Positions 44,274-52,442 of a stretch of DNA of 64,000 nt are shown piece by piece (within the stretch, counting starts at the first letter, position 1; each line of letters begins with the position of its first letter). Where the stretch lies: assembly GCF_001693385.1 (NCBI RefSeq), contig NZ_CP016428.1:744001-808000 (forward strand), in the 5' to 3' direction. This DNA is from Bradyrhizobium icense. Lineage in GTDB: Bacteria > Pseudomonadota > Alphaproteobacteria > Rhizobiales > Xanthobacteraceae. The translations under genes and the position numbers were made by a program. The notes beneath the pieces were generated by a model, which was not told the DNA's origin, did no database searches, and saw only the letters and a list, made by a program, of their open reading frames with translations.

Positions 44274-45272
44274 TTAAACCGCCAACACAATTTTGCCAAT
44301 ATGTGCGGAGGTCTCCATCCGCCGGTGCGCGTCGGCCGCTTTTTCCAGCGGGAATGAGCTGTCCATCAGCGGTTTTACACGTCCTTCGCGCAATAGCGGC
44401 ATCACCTTGGCCTCGATCGCGGCCACCATCGCCGCCTTATCCGCATTAGTACGGGGGCGCAGCGTGGAGCCGGTATGCGTCAGCCGCTTCACCATCACCT
44501 TGGCAATGCTGACGGTGACCTTGGGGCTATTGAGGGTTGCGATCTGCACGATACGGCCATCCACCGCGGCGGCATCGTAATTGCGATCGACATAGTCGCC
44601 GGCGACCATGTCGAGGATGAGGTTGACGCCCACATTGTTGGTCTCCGCCTTGACCACGGCAACGAAGTCCTCAGTCTTGTAGTTGATCGCGCGATCGGCG
44701 CCGAGTTTCAGACAGGCATCGATCTTGTCCTGCGATCCTACGGTCACGATCACTTTCGAGCCGAATGCTTTCGCAAGCTGGATCGCCATGGTGCCGATGC
44801 CAGACGAGCCGCCATGGATCAGCAAGGTCTCGCCCGGTTTCAGCGCGCCGCGTTCGAATACGTTGTGCCAGACCGTCATCAGCGTTTCCGGGATCGCTCC
44901 GGCTTCCTGGATCGAAAGCGACGGCGGTACCGCCATCGCCTGCGCGTCTTGCGCGATGCAATATTGGGCGTAGCCACCGCCCGCCACCAGTGACATCACC
45001 TTGTCGCCGAGCTTGTGCTTTTTGGCGCCTTTGCCGAGCGCCACCACTTCGCCCGCGATTTCAAGGCCGGGCAGGTCGCTGGCGCCGGGCGGCGGCGGGT
45101 AAGCGCCGGAACGCTGCGCGACGTCGGGGCGGTTGACGCCGGCGGCCATCACCTTGACCAGGATTTCGCCTGGACCGGGCGCCGGCACTGCGCGGGTTTC
45201 GGGCAGCAACACTTCGGGGCCGCCTGGCTTGCTGATGCCGATGACGGTCATTTGCGCGGGCAGCTTTTCCAT
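44274..45272 (-). CDS. NAD(P)H-quinone oxidoreductase (PIG3-type, MDR superfamily)
   Basis: Predicted 332-residue cytosolic zinc-free medium-chain reductase. Features are AAGVNRPDVAQRSGAYPPPPGAS, LPGLEIAGEVV, and the nucleotide site LLIHGGSSGIGTMAIQLAKAFGS, typical of the TP53I3/PIG3 quinone reductase group. The start at 45272 has AAGGA before it. It ends 121 bases upstream of the EAL gene's start on the same strand, so the two could be cotranscribed. Confidence 0.94.
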   Translation of the reverse strand: MEKLPAQMTVIGISKPGGPEVLLPETRAVPAPGPGEILVKVMAAGVNRPDVAQRSGAYPPPPGASDLPGLEIAGEVVALGKGAKKHKLGDKVMSLVAGGGYAQYCIAQDAQAMAVPPSLSIQEAGAIPETLMTVWHNVFERGALKPGETLLIHGGSSGIGTMAIQLAKAFGSKVIVTVGSQDKIDACLKLGADRAINYKTEDFVAVVKAETNNVGVNLILDMVAGDYVDRNYDAAAVDGRIVQIATLNSPKVTVSIAKVMVKRLTHTGSTLRPRTNADKAAMVAAIEAKVMPLLREGRVKPLMDSSFPLEKAADAHRRMETSAHIGKIVLAV

Positions 45273-45393
45273 GATTTGTCCTTGCGAAAGGCTGAGAATT
45301 GAAGGCGGCCCCTGATTAGCCAGCCCGGCTGCGGCTGGCAACCGCGAGAAGGGACGGCCAGATCTTTAGGGAAATGCCGAAAGGAGGAAACGC

Positions 45394-45585
45394 ATGGCCA
45401 TCGAAGACGACGACAAGCCGCGGAAGAAAATCAGCCATGAGATCGGCCAGGATCTGTCGCTGCTCTCGGTCGAGGAACTGACGGAGCGGATTGCGCTTCT
45501 GAATTCGGAAATCGCCCGGCTGCAGGAAGCTGTCACCAAAAAGCGCGCGTCAAAGGACGCCGCGAACAGTTTCTTCAAGTCGTAG
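45394..45585 (+). CDS. DUF1192 domain protein
   Basis: Predicted 63-residue soluble protein of the DUF1192 family, small alphaproteobacterial proteins. It is helical and coiled-coil-like, with ISHEIGQDLSLLSVEELTER and IALLNSEIARLQEAVTKKR. GGAGGAAACGC precedes the ATG, a strong ribosome site. The function is unknown. It is followed by repeat R2b. Confidence 0.92.
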   Translation: MAIEDDDKPRKKISHEIGQDLSLLSVEELTERIALLNSEIARLQEAVTKKRASKDAANSFFKS

Positions 45586-45613
45586 AATTCAAGCCGCGAT
45601 CTCTCGCCTTGGT

Positions 45614-45752
45614 CCCGGACAAGTGAGCGCAGCGAACGCGATCCGGGACCCATACGCCGCGGCTTATCTTGTGGCAGGCCGCTGGCCGACTTTCCCTCAG
45701 TCATAACCGCCGGTGGTCATGGGTTCCTGCGTTCCGCAGCAACGACAAGGAA
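45614..45752. repeat. Dispersed repeat R2, copy b
   Basis: An inverted relative of the unit at 41150-41275: it contains GGACCCATACGCCGCGGCTT and, after a variable middle, a CCGGTGGTCATGGGTTCCTGC end. Its left arm (45614-45654) is a palindrome GTCCCGGAC...ATCCGGGAC enclosing GCGCAGCGAACGCG, which resembles the arms of repeat R3. It lies between the DUF1192 gene and the candidate small RNA. Confidence 0.75.
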
Positions 45753-45773
45753 TTTCAGTCAATCACCAAAACT

Positions 45774-45786
45774 CGGCCAATGGCCG
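45774..45786. promoter_or_regulatory. Short palindrome upstream of the candidate small RNA
   Basis: CGGCCA (45774-45779) and TGGCCG (45781-45786) form a 6-bp inverted repeat with one base between. A second, ATCGT/ACGAT, lies at 45812-45827. Both lie upstream of the proposed RNA and could be operators; no promoter boxes are certain. Confidence 0.3.
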
Positions 45787-45849
45787 ACATGGCAAATAAT
45801 CCCTAAATAAAATCGTTCGTTTACGATCGGTTAAGCTTTCCCGTTTATG

Positions 45850-45952
45850 ACTGTCATCGTCCTCGTTTGGACACCGAGTGGCTCCTGTCCACTCTGTTTG
45901 ACGCCTCCCTGTTATCAACTTCAAAAGCCGCCGGAAACGGCGGCTCTTTTTT
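45850..45952 (+). ncRNA. Candidate small regulatory RNA with anti-Shine-Dalgarno loops
   Basis: An intergenic transcript of about 100 bases is predicted from structure. A first hairpin GAGTGG/CCACTC (45876-45894) exposes the loop CTCCTGT. An unpaired GACGCCTCCC stretch follows, and the unit ends with a strong Rho-independent terminator at 45926-45952. The CU-rich loop and CCTCCC stretch can pair with ribosome-binding sites. This is the layout of alphaproteobacterial trans-acting RNAs with exposed anti-SD motifs (CcsR and Cuckoo types). The 5' end is a guess. It is on the strand of the flanking DUF1192 and DUF1465 genes, so it could instead be the processed leader of the latter, though a terminator in between argues against that. 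Confidence 0.5.
45926..45952 (+). terminator. Rho-independent terminator
   Basis: GCCGCCG (45927-45933) and CGGCGGC (45938-45944) pair around a GAAA tetraloop and are followed by TCTTTTTT (45945-45952). It ends the candidate small RNA, 150 bases before the DUF1465 gene. Confidence 0.9.
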
Positions 45953-46103
45953 GTGCTCTCCGCGGCTATTTTGTGCCCCCACGAGCTGGAAACCATAAAT
46001 CCGGTTGCCGCTGGACTCTCGACTTCGCCCGAGCAATGATTTGTTCATCATAAGCCGGTGGTTCACAGCCGGTGGGGCAAATAGTGGCGTGAGGGCGTTA
46101 ACC

Positions 46104-46616
46104 ATGGCGGACCGTTCGCAAAGCGAATCCGCGCTCGTTCTGTTCAGCGAGCGGCTGACTAATTCGGCGGTGTTCGGAGCTCTCTTCCGGGAAGGCATGG
46201 ATCTGGTCGAGGAAACCGCCGCCTATCTCGACGGTGACGGCCGCACCGAAGCCAAGGCGCTCGAACGCTCCGTCAGCCTCACTTACGCAACCGAAAGCAT
46301 GCGCCTGACCACCCGCCTGATGCAGCTTGCGTCATGGCTGTTGTTGCACCGCGCGGTCAAGGAAGGCGAGATGACGCTGACCCAGGCCAATCGGGAAAAG
46401 ACCAAGGTCAAGCTCACGGCCGCCGATCCCGGGCCGGAGGACATGATCGCAAAGCTCCCGCAGCAATTGCAGGATCTGATTGCACGATCGATGAGTCTGC
46501 AGACGCGGGTGCGCCGCCTCGACATCTCGATCCACGCGCCGGCCGCCGAACGCGCGCCGATCGGCAATCCGCTGGTGCCGCAGCTCAACAGGTTGAAAGC
46601 GGCGTTCGAGCAGTAA
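46104..46616 (+). CDS. DUF1465 family protein
   Basis: Predicted 170-residue helical cytosolic protein of the DUF1465 family, conserved in alphaproteobacteria. Typical are LVLFSERLTNSAVFGALFREGM, EETAAYLDGDGR, AKALERSVSLTYATESMRLTTRLMQLASWLL and EGEMTLTQANREKTKVKL. The ATG at 46104 has GAGGG before it. It stands in the neighbourhood of rpmE, as in relatives. Related proteins have been linked to cell-cycle or chromosome functions in alphaproteobacteria, but no activity is visible. Confidence 0.92.
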   Translation: MADRSQSESALVLFSERLTNSAVFGALFREGMDLVEETAAYLDGDGRTEAKALERSVSLTYATESMRLTTRLMQLASWLLLHRAVKEGEMTLTQANREKTKVKLTAADPGPEDMIAKLPQQLQDLIARSMSLQTRVRRLDISIHAPAAERAPIGNPLVPQLNRLKAAFEQ

Positions 46617-46640
46617 TTCTCTTCGTCGTACAACAAAAAA

Positions 46641-46665
46641 CGCCCCGGGAAACCGGGGCGTTTTT
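46641..46665. terminator. Bidirectional Rho-independent terminator
   Basis: CGCCCCGG (46641-46648) and CCGGGGCG (46653-46660) with a GAAA loop, flanked by a run of six A and five T. It separates the convergent DUF1465 and rpmE genes. Confidence 0.93.
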
Positions 46666-46698
46666 GCATTCTGGATGGAGACGGGAAGGGGCGGACCC

Positions 46699-46926
46699 TC
46701 AATCCTTCTTGAGGAAGCCCGAAAACTTCTTCTGGAACCGCGACACACGGCCGCCGCGGTCGAGGATCTGCTGCGAGCCGCCGGTCCAGGCCGGGTGCGA
46801 CTTGGGATCGATATCGAGGTTCAGCTTGTCGCCTTCCTTGCCCCAGGTGGAGCGGGTCTGGTACTCGGTCCCGTCGGTCATCACGACCGTAATCGTATGA
46901 TAATTCGGGTGAATTTCGGCTTTCAT
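46699..46926 (-). CDS. rpmE: 50S ribosomal protein L31
   Basis: Predicted 75-residue ribosomal protein. The start [22 protein letters not shown] and the middle [24 protein letters not shown] are L31 features. The zinc-binding CxxC motifs of the C+ form are missing, so it is the zinc-independent type. It is monocistronic with the bidirectional terminator at 46641-46665. Confidence 0.97.
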   Translation of the reverse strand: MKAEIHPNYHTITVVMTDGTEYQTRSTWGKEGDKLNLDIDPKSHPAWTGGSQQILDRGGRVSRFQKKFSGFLKKD

Positions 46927-47106
46927 GGCATATCCTTCGGCGCGCCGGCGCCCATCTCAAAAAGTCAGGGGATACGGGATTTGGCGGCTCTATAGCTCAG
47001 GAAGCCCGTCAAAACAAGCTACGTATATGTCCTGATTGGGAATCTCCCGGATTTGCCAGAGGGGGCTGCGGAGGCCTATCTGGAGGCAGAAAAACGGGTC
47101 GGATTC

Positions 47107-48960
47107 ATGAGCGCAGTGGAACAGATTGAAGCATCCCGCGGCAAGCCACCGCGCGATGCGCTGCTCGAGGACGAGGCCTTCATCGAGAGCCAGTTGACGC
47201 AATCGCCGACCAGGACCGGCGCCAGGCTGCGCCCGCTGCTGGCGCTCGCGCCCTATGTCGCGCGCTACCGCGGACGCGCGGCGCTCGCCCTTATCTCGCT
47301 GACGGTCGCGGCGATTACCACGCTGGTCGTGCCGATCGCGGTCAGGCGGATGATCGATTTCGGCTTCAGCCCGGAAGGCATCGCGCTGATCAACAGCTAT
47401 TTCAGCGTCATGATCGCCATCGTCGCGGTGCTCGCCGCGGCCAGCGCGTCGCGCTACTACCTCGTCATGACGATCGGCGAGCGCATCGTTGCCGATCTCA
47501 GGCGCGACGTGTTCGCGCATCTGATCTCGCTCTCGCCTGCCTTCTTCGATTCCGCGCGCTCGGGCGAACTGGTGTCGCGGCTAACGGCCGATACCACCCA
47601 GATCAAATCCGCGGTCGGCGCCTCGGTATCCATCGCACTGCGCAACATGATGCTGTTCATCGGCGCCGCTACCATGATGGTGATCACGAGCCCGAAACTT
47701 TCCGGTTTCGTGCTGCTGGCGATTCCTGTCATCGTGATTCCGCTGGTCGCGTTCGGGCGCTGGGTGCGGCGGCTGTCGCGCAACGCCCAGGATACGCTGG
47801 CGGACGCCAGCGCGTACGCTTCCGAGTTGGTCGGCGCGATCAGAACCGTGCAGGCCTACACCAGCGAGCGGATGGCGACAGCCCGCTTCGGCGGCGAAGT
47901 CGAACAGGCTTATGAGGCGGCGCGCAGCTCGACGCGGGCGCGCGCGGTGCTGACGCTGATCATCATCTTCATCGTGTTCTCCAGCGTCGTTGCGATCCTC
48001 TGGGTCGGCTCGCATGACGTGCTGACCGGCCAGATCACGCCGGGCCGCCTCGGCCAGTTCGTGCTGTATGCCGCGTTCGCCGCGGCCGGTCTCGGCCAGC
48101 TCAGCGAGGTCTGGGGCGAAGTCTCGGCCGCATCAGGTGCGGCGGAGCGGCTGCTCGAGATCCTTCGGGTGAAGTCCCAGGTCACGGCGCCGCCGCAGCC
48201 CGTTGCGCTGCCGCAGCCGGCGCGCGGCGACGTCGGGTTCGAGAATGTCAGCTTTGCCTATCCGGCGCGGCCGGACGTGCTTGCGGTCGACAATGTTTCG
48301 CTATCGGTCAAGGCGGGCGAGAAGGTCGCGATCGTAGGTCCCTCGGGTGCAGGCAAGAGCACACTGTTTCATCTTCTGCTGCGGTTCTACGATCCAGACA
48401 AGGGAACGGTCTCGCTCGACGGAGTGCAGATCAAATCGGCGGACCCAATCGACGTGCGCTCGCGCATCGCGCTGGTGCCGCAGGACTCGGTAGTGTTCGC
48501 GGCCAGCGCACGCGAAAACATCCGCTTCGGCCGGCCCGATGCCACGGACGCCGAGGTCGAGCGCGCCGCCGACCTCGCGCACGCCACCGAATTCCTGCGC
48601 CGCCTGCCCGGCGGATTCGAGGCGCAACTCGGCGAACGCGGCGTGACGCTGTCGGGCGGCCAGCGCCAGCGCATTGCGATCGCGCGCGCGATCCTGCGCG
48701 ACGCGCCGCTCTTGCTGCTCGACGAAGCGACGTCTGCGCTCGATGCCGAAAGCGAAACGCTGGTGCAGACTGCGCTTGAAGAACTGATGCGCCACCGCAC
48801 CACGCTGGTGATCGCGCATCGCCTCGCCACCGTATTGTCCTGCGATCGCATCATGGTGATGGACCAGGGCAGGATCGTCGAGCAGGGCACGCATGCCGAG
48901 CTGGTCGCTGCGAACGGGCTGTACGCGCGATTGGCGCGGTTGCAGTTCGAGGGGATTTGA
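47107..48960 (+). CDS. ABC exporter, fused membrane and ATP-binding domains
   Basis: Predicted 617-residue half-transporter that works as a homodimer. Six membrane helices (residues about 45-320, ABC_membrane domain) are followed by an ATPase domain from about 365. Walker A is GPSGAGKST, the signature [14 protein letters not shown] and Walker [15 protein letters not shown], with the switch histidine in VIAHRLATV. It resembles the MsbA/LmrA-like exporter group; the substrate (lipid, drug or peptide) cannot be told. ATG 47107 is preferred over 47053, because the upstream codons lack conserved residues. Confidence 0.92.
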   Translation: MSAVEQIEASRGKPPRDALLEDEAFIESQLTQSPTRTGARLRPLLALAPYVARYRGRAALALISLTVAAITTLVVPIAVRRMIDFGFSPEGIALINSYFSVMIAIVAVLAAASASRYYLVMTIGERIVADLRRDVFAHLISLSPAFFDSARSGELVSRLTADTTQIKSAVGASVSIALRNMMLFIGAATMMVITSPKLSGFVLLAIPVIVIPLVAFGRWVRRLSRNAQDTLADASAYASELVGAIRTVQAYTSERMATARFGGEVEQAYEAARSSTRARAVLTLIIIFIVFSSVVAILWVGSHDVLTGQITPGRLGQFVLYAAFAAAGLGQLSEVWGEVSAASGAAERLLEILRVKSQVTAPPQPVALPQPARGDVGFENVSFAYPARPDVLAVDNVSLSVKAGEKVAIVGPSGAGKSTLFHLLLRFYDPDKGTVSLDGVQIKSADPIDVRSRIALVPQDSVVFAASARENIRFGRPDATDAEVERAADLAHATEFLRRLPGGFEAQLGERGVTLSGGQRQRIAIARAILRDAPLLLLDEATSALDAESETLVQTALEELMRHRTTLVIAHRLATVLSCDRIMVMDQGRIVEQGTHAELVAANGLYARLARLQFEGI

Positions 48961-48975
48961 TTAAGGCTGCCGCTC

Positions 48976-49109
48976 CACCACTGCTGTCGTCACCCGCCAC
49001 CGGGTCGCGCGAATGCGCGCCCGACGACAGGCTCCGGCCGGTGATCAGTATTCCAGAGACGGTGACTTCAGAGGCAGCGGCGGATACCCCGCATTCGCGG
49101 GGTATGACG
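48976..49109. repeat. Dispersed repeat R1, copy b
   Basis: An inverted copy of the unit at 18638-18775, placed between the ABC exporter and a convergent acetyltransferase gene. The core from 49001 to 49037 matches the complement of the other copy at 36 of 37 positions. The ends GGATACCCCGCATTCGCGGGGTA form a hairpin matching the other copy's end with a few differences. Confidence 0.8.
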
Positions 49110-49130
49110 ATTGAGGATTAGGTGCGAGCC

Positions 49131-49577
49131 TCACCCCTTCCATGCCATCTTCAACACCGGCCGCCCCGACGTCGGATTCACATCCTCGCCGGCATGTTCA
49201 AAGCCGTTGCGCTCATAGAAGCGGATCGCGCGGGCATTGTCCTTGTTCACGAGCAGCGTGACTCCCTTCGGAGAGATGCGCTTGGCCTCTTCGACCAACA
49301 GGTGAGCGACGCCGGAGCCCCAGTGCTCTGGCGCAACCACAAGCTGGTCGAGATAGCCTTCGCGATCGACGGTCACAAAACCGATCAGCGCGCCGGCCTC
49401 CTGTTCCGCGACCATGATCTCGGCCTTCGGTACGAGATCGTTGCGCCAGCGGCCGCGCCACCATTCCAGCCGTGAGGTGAAGTCGATCTCGGGATACGCC
49501 TCTTGCCAAGTGCGATGCCACAGCTCAATTGCCGCTGCTTCATCATCTGGACGGTAGAGGCGAGTGTGAAATACCAC
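49131..49577 (-). CDS. GNAT family N-acetyltransferase
   Basis: Predicted 148-residue acetyl-CoA-dependent transferase. Motif A is LVVAPEHWGSGVAHLLVEEA and motif B NARAIRFYERNGFEH. The GTG start at 49577 shares one base with the stop of the upstream OmpA/MotB-like gene, so the two are translationally coupled. The substrate is unknown. Confidence 0.92.
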   Translation of the reverse strand: MVFHTRLYRPDDEAAAIELWHRTWQEAYPEIDFTSRLEWWRGRWRNDLVPKAEIMVAEQEAGALIGFVTVDREGYLDQLVVAPEHWGSGVAHLLVEEAKRISPKGVTLLVNKDNARAIRFYERNGFEHAGEDVNPTSGRPVLKMAWKG

Positions 49578-50602
49578 TACCGTTCCGTCAGCTTCAGCTC
49601 GATGCGGCGGTTGCGCTTGTAGGCGTCGTCGTTGGGCGCTGAGTCGAGCGGCTGGAATTCGGCAAAACCGGCGGCGACCAGCCGCTGCGCGGGAACGCCG
49701 AGGAAAACCAGATATTGCACGACGGAGATGGCGCGCGCTGATGACAATTCCCAGTTCGACTTGAACAGCGGCGAGTTGATCGGCCGCATGTCGGTGTGGC
49801 CGTCGACCCGAAGCACCCAGCCGATCTCGCTCGGTATCTGTTTGTCCAGATCGATCAGTGCGGTGGCGAGCTTGTCGAGTTCGGCGCGGCCCTCGGGGAG
49901 CAGCACCGCCTGACCGGTATCGAAGAACACTTCCGACTGGAATACGAAGCGGTCGCCGACGATGCGGATATCGGGGCGGTTGCCCAGAATGGCGCGCAGG
50001 CGGCCGAAGAACTCCGAACGGTAGCGCGACAGTTCCTGCACGCGTTGCGCCAGCGCGACGTTCAGGCGCTGGCCGAGATCGGCAATCCGCCCCTGCGATT
50101 CCTTGTCGCGCTTTTCGGAGGCTTCCAGCGCTTCCTCGAGCGCGGCAAGCTGGCGGCGCAGCGCGCTGATCTGCTGGTTCAGCACCTCGATCTGGGCGAG
50201 CGCGCGCGAGGTCACCGCCTTTTCGGATTCGAGCGCCTTGTTGAGCTCGTTGGCGCGGCCCTGGGCGTCGCCGGCACCGCTCAACCCCTCGTAAAGCCCC
50301 TTGATGCGGTCGCGCTCGCCTTCGGCGGCGGCGAGGCCGGCGCGCAATTGCGCGAGCTGGTCGTCGAGCGTGAGCTTGCCGAGCTTTTCCAGCGACAGCA
50401 GGTCGTTGAGCTGCGCGATCTTGGCGTTGAGTAGTTCGAGCGCCTTGTCCTTGCCGGTGACCTCCTGCGACAGGAAGAATTGCACCACCAAAAACACCGA
50501 CAGCAGGAACACGATCGACAGCACCAGCGTCGACAGCGCGTCGACGAAACCCGGCCAGTAGTTGAAACCGGATACGCTGCGGCGGGCACGGGCGAGGGCC
50601 AT
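49577..50602 (-). CDS. OmpA/MotB-like peptidoglycan-binding protein with long coiled coil
   Basis: Predicted 341-residue inner-membrane protein. One N-terminal helix (residues about 20-45, ALSTLVLSIVFLLSVFLVVQFF) carries an Asp at position 21 (FVDALST), like the proton-carrying Asp of MotB. A heptad-rich coiled coil runs from about 50 to 185. The C-terminal OmpA domain (about 215-338) has FFDTGQAVLLPEGRAEL, VDGHTD and NWELSSARA, for binding peptidoglycan. It follows the MotA-like gene across repeat R3 and precedes the acetyltransferase. Together they suggest a proton-driven two-part stator-like unit. Confidence 0.9.
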   Translation of the reverse strand: MALARARRSVSGFNYWPGFVDALSTLVLSIVFLLSVFLVVQFFLSQEVTGKDKALELLNAKIAQLNDLLSLEKLGKLTLDDQLAQLRAGLAAAEGERDRIKGLYEGLSGAGDAQGRANELNKALESEKAVTSRALAQIEVLNQQISALRRQLAALEEALEASEKRDKESQGRIADLGQRLNVALAQRVQELSRYRSEFFGRLRAILGNRPDIRIVGDRFVFQSEVFFDTGQAVLLPEGRAELDKLATALIDLDKQIPSEIGWVLRVDGHTDMRPINSPLFKSNWELSSARAISVVQYLVFLGVPAQRLVAAGFAEFQPLDSAPNDDAYKRNRRIELKLTER

Positions 50603-50621
50603 TTGTTGTCTCCGGTATCCT

Positions 50622-50728
50622 GTCCCGGACGCGGTGCGGCGTGCAACGCCGCTCCGCAGAGCCGGGATCTATTCATGGTGGGCCCCGGCTCTGCGGCGCA
50701 ACGCTTCGCTGCGCCGCGTCCGGGGCAC
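50622..50728. repeat. Large palindromic repeat R3
   Basis: The 107-base unit has outer arms GTCCCGGACGCGG (50622-50634) and CCGCGTCCGGGGCAC (50714-50728) and inner arms CGCAGAGCCGGG and CCCGGCTCTGCG (about 50655-50695). It lies exactly between the two proton-channel-like genes, in the sense direction of neither, and can fold into a long cruciform. Confidence 0.75.
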
Positions 50729-50738
50729 GAATGCTCGT

Positions 50739-51734
50739 TCAGCTCTTCTCGGGCTGCCTGGCGATCCGCTCCAGGAGCTTCTTGATCTCGCGGTTTTGTT
50801 CGCCCTGGCCGTCGGCCCACTCGCGGATCATCTGCTGCTCCGTGCGCATATGCGCGACCAGGCCCTGGATCGCCTCGGCCAGATTGGCCATCGCAGCCGT
50901 GGTGTTGCGGCTGCCGCCGCTCTCTTCCACCACGGCGCGGATGCGTTCCATGGCATGCTGCAGTTCGCCGCCGATCCCGGAACTGCCATCGCCATATTCG
51001 CGCACGGTGGAGGCGAGCCAGTCCTCTAGGTCGGTATAGAAGCGGTTCTGCGCCTGGCTCGACTGCAGGTCGAGGAACCCCAGGATCAGGGAGCCGGCGA
51101 GGCCGAACAGCGAGGACGAAAACGAAATGCCCATGCCGCCGAGCGGCGCAGCCAGCCCCTCTTTCAGGGTATCGAACAGCGAGCCGGCATCGCCCCCGAC
51201 CTTCAGGCCGTCGATCACCTTGCCGACGGAACTGACGGTTTCAATCAGGCCCCAGAAGGTGCCGAGCAGGCCGAGGAAGACCAGCAAGCCGGTCATGTAG
51301 CGGGAAATATCCCGGGCTTCGTCGAGCCGCGTCGCAATCGAATCCAGCAAGTGCCGCATGGTCTGCTGCGAGATCGTCATCCGGCCCGAGCGTTCGCCGC
51401 CGAGGATGGCCGCCATCGGCGCCAGCAGGGTCGGGCGGCGGTCGATCGCCAGCCCGGGATCGGCGATTCGGAAACTGTTGACCCAGGTTACTTCCGGATA
51501 GAGCCGAACCACCTGCCGGAACGACAGGATGATGCCGATCAGGAGCACGCCGCCGATCAGCGCATTGAGGCCGGGATTGGCAAAGAACGCCACGACGATC
51601 TGCTTGTAGAGCACGACCATGACCAGCGCGCATAGCATCAGGAACACCAGCATCCGCACCAGGAAAATTCGTGGCGAGGACAGTTTGCTCAGTTCGATCT
51701 CCATTTCGGAGCGGGAGGTGTGGCCTGATGGCAT
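50739..51734 (-). CDS. MotA/TolQ/ExbB-like proton channel protein
   Basis: Predicted 331-residue inner-membrane protein. Four or so helices are seen (IFLVRMLVFLMLCALVMVVLY, then LNALIGGVLLIGIILSF, LLVFLGLLGTFWGLIETV and FSSSLFGLAGSLILGFLDL). The last two, with GLLGTFWGLIETVSSVG and GMGISFSSSLFGLAGS, match the MotA/TolQ/ExbB core. The C-terminus is a helical tail of about 110 residues. ATG 51734 is chosen; 51704 is an alternative, and neither has a strong ribosome site. It partners the OmpA/MotB-like gene downstream. Confidence 0.88.
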   Translation of the reverse strand: MPSGHTSRSEMEIELSKLSSPRIFLVRMLVFLMLCALVMVVLYKQIVVAFFANPGLNALIGGVLLIGIILSFRQVVRLYPEVTWVNSFRIADPGLAIDRRPTLLAPMAAILGGERSGRMTISQQTMRHLLDSIATRLDEARDISRYMTGLLVFLGLLGTFWGLIETVSSVGKVIDGLKVGGDAGSLFDTLKEGLAAPLGGMGISFSSSLFGLAGSLILGFLDLQSSQAQNRFYTDLEDWLASTVREYGDGSSGIGGELQHAMERIRAVVEESGGSRNTTAAMANLAEAIQGLVAHMRTEQQMIREWADGQGEQNREIKKLLERIARQPEKS

Positions 51735-52442
51735 TTGCGGGGTGTCATCCGTTACGAAAAGCCGCGCTGGCGGCCAATATGGCACAGCGGGCTGGAGAAA
51801 AAAGCTGGCAAGCCGCGATTTCGGGCCGACGGTGGTGGAACCTCGTCCCGAAACCCGGCTTTGACATCAGCGTATTTTGGAACGGTTCGATGTCCAACCG
51901 GGATTTTCGTGACGGTCTCATGTCTCAAGGCGCTGGTGGCCATTGCCGCGTCTCTCTCGGTTCTGTTGCCAGGCGCCTAGGGTGATGCAGCAGCATTTCT
52001 TGGATGCGGCGCTGGCGCTGGTTCCTGCTCGCCAACGCAGGCCTGTTCGGTTAGGCCGGTGGCAGCGAGTGGGGCGTCAGCCATTACCGGATGGGAGCGA
52101 CGGCGCATTAAGCAATTGTTTACCGATTCGTGCCCGATGCCCCACAAAATTGCGGTTCGTCGCTTTATCGTGCACGCCAATGATCTGTTTATGACCTTTA
52201 GTCTTAGATCTTCTTTCCTAAGCTTGAGGCGGAGCCGGCTCACAATCCAGTGAATCAGCAAAAATCGGCGCTGTTTCAGTGTGATAGCTTCGTGTGACAT
52301 TGAGCCGCCGCCATTGCGTATTGCATCGCAGCAGCCTCTCCGTATCCTATCTGCCATCAACCGTGAGTTCCCGATACCGCTTACGACAACGTCGCGGATG
52401 CTCAATTCGCGCCTTCCAACCTGAACTGGGGCAATGCTTTCA
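51735..52442. other. 708-base gap, one signal-peptide-like fragment
   Basis: No convincing gene. A GTG at 51909 opens a 23-codon frame that reads like a Sec signal (TVSCLKALVAIAASLSVLLPGA) but stops at 51978-51980 just where cleavage would occur. It may be the remnant of a lost exported protein or noise. No terminator, clear promoter or repeat was seen in the remaining sequence. Confidence 0.4.

Noticed and set aside
49577..51734. A complete Zorya defence system
   Set aside because: Only a MotA-like and a MotB-like gene are present; no ZorC, ZorD or ZorE homologue is adjacent, and similar pairs are ordinary chromosomal genes in this group.
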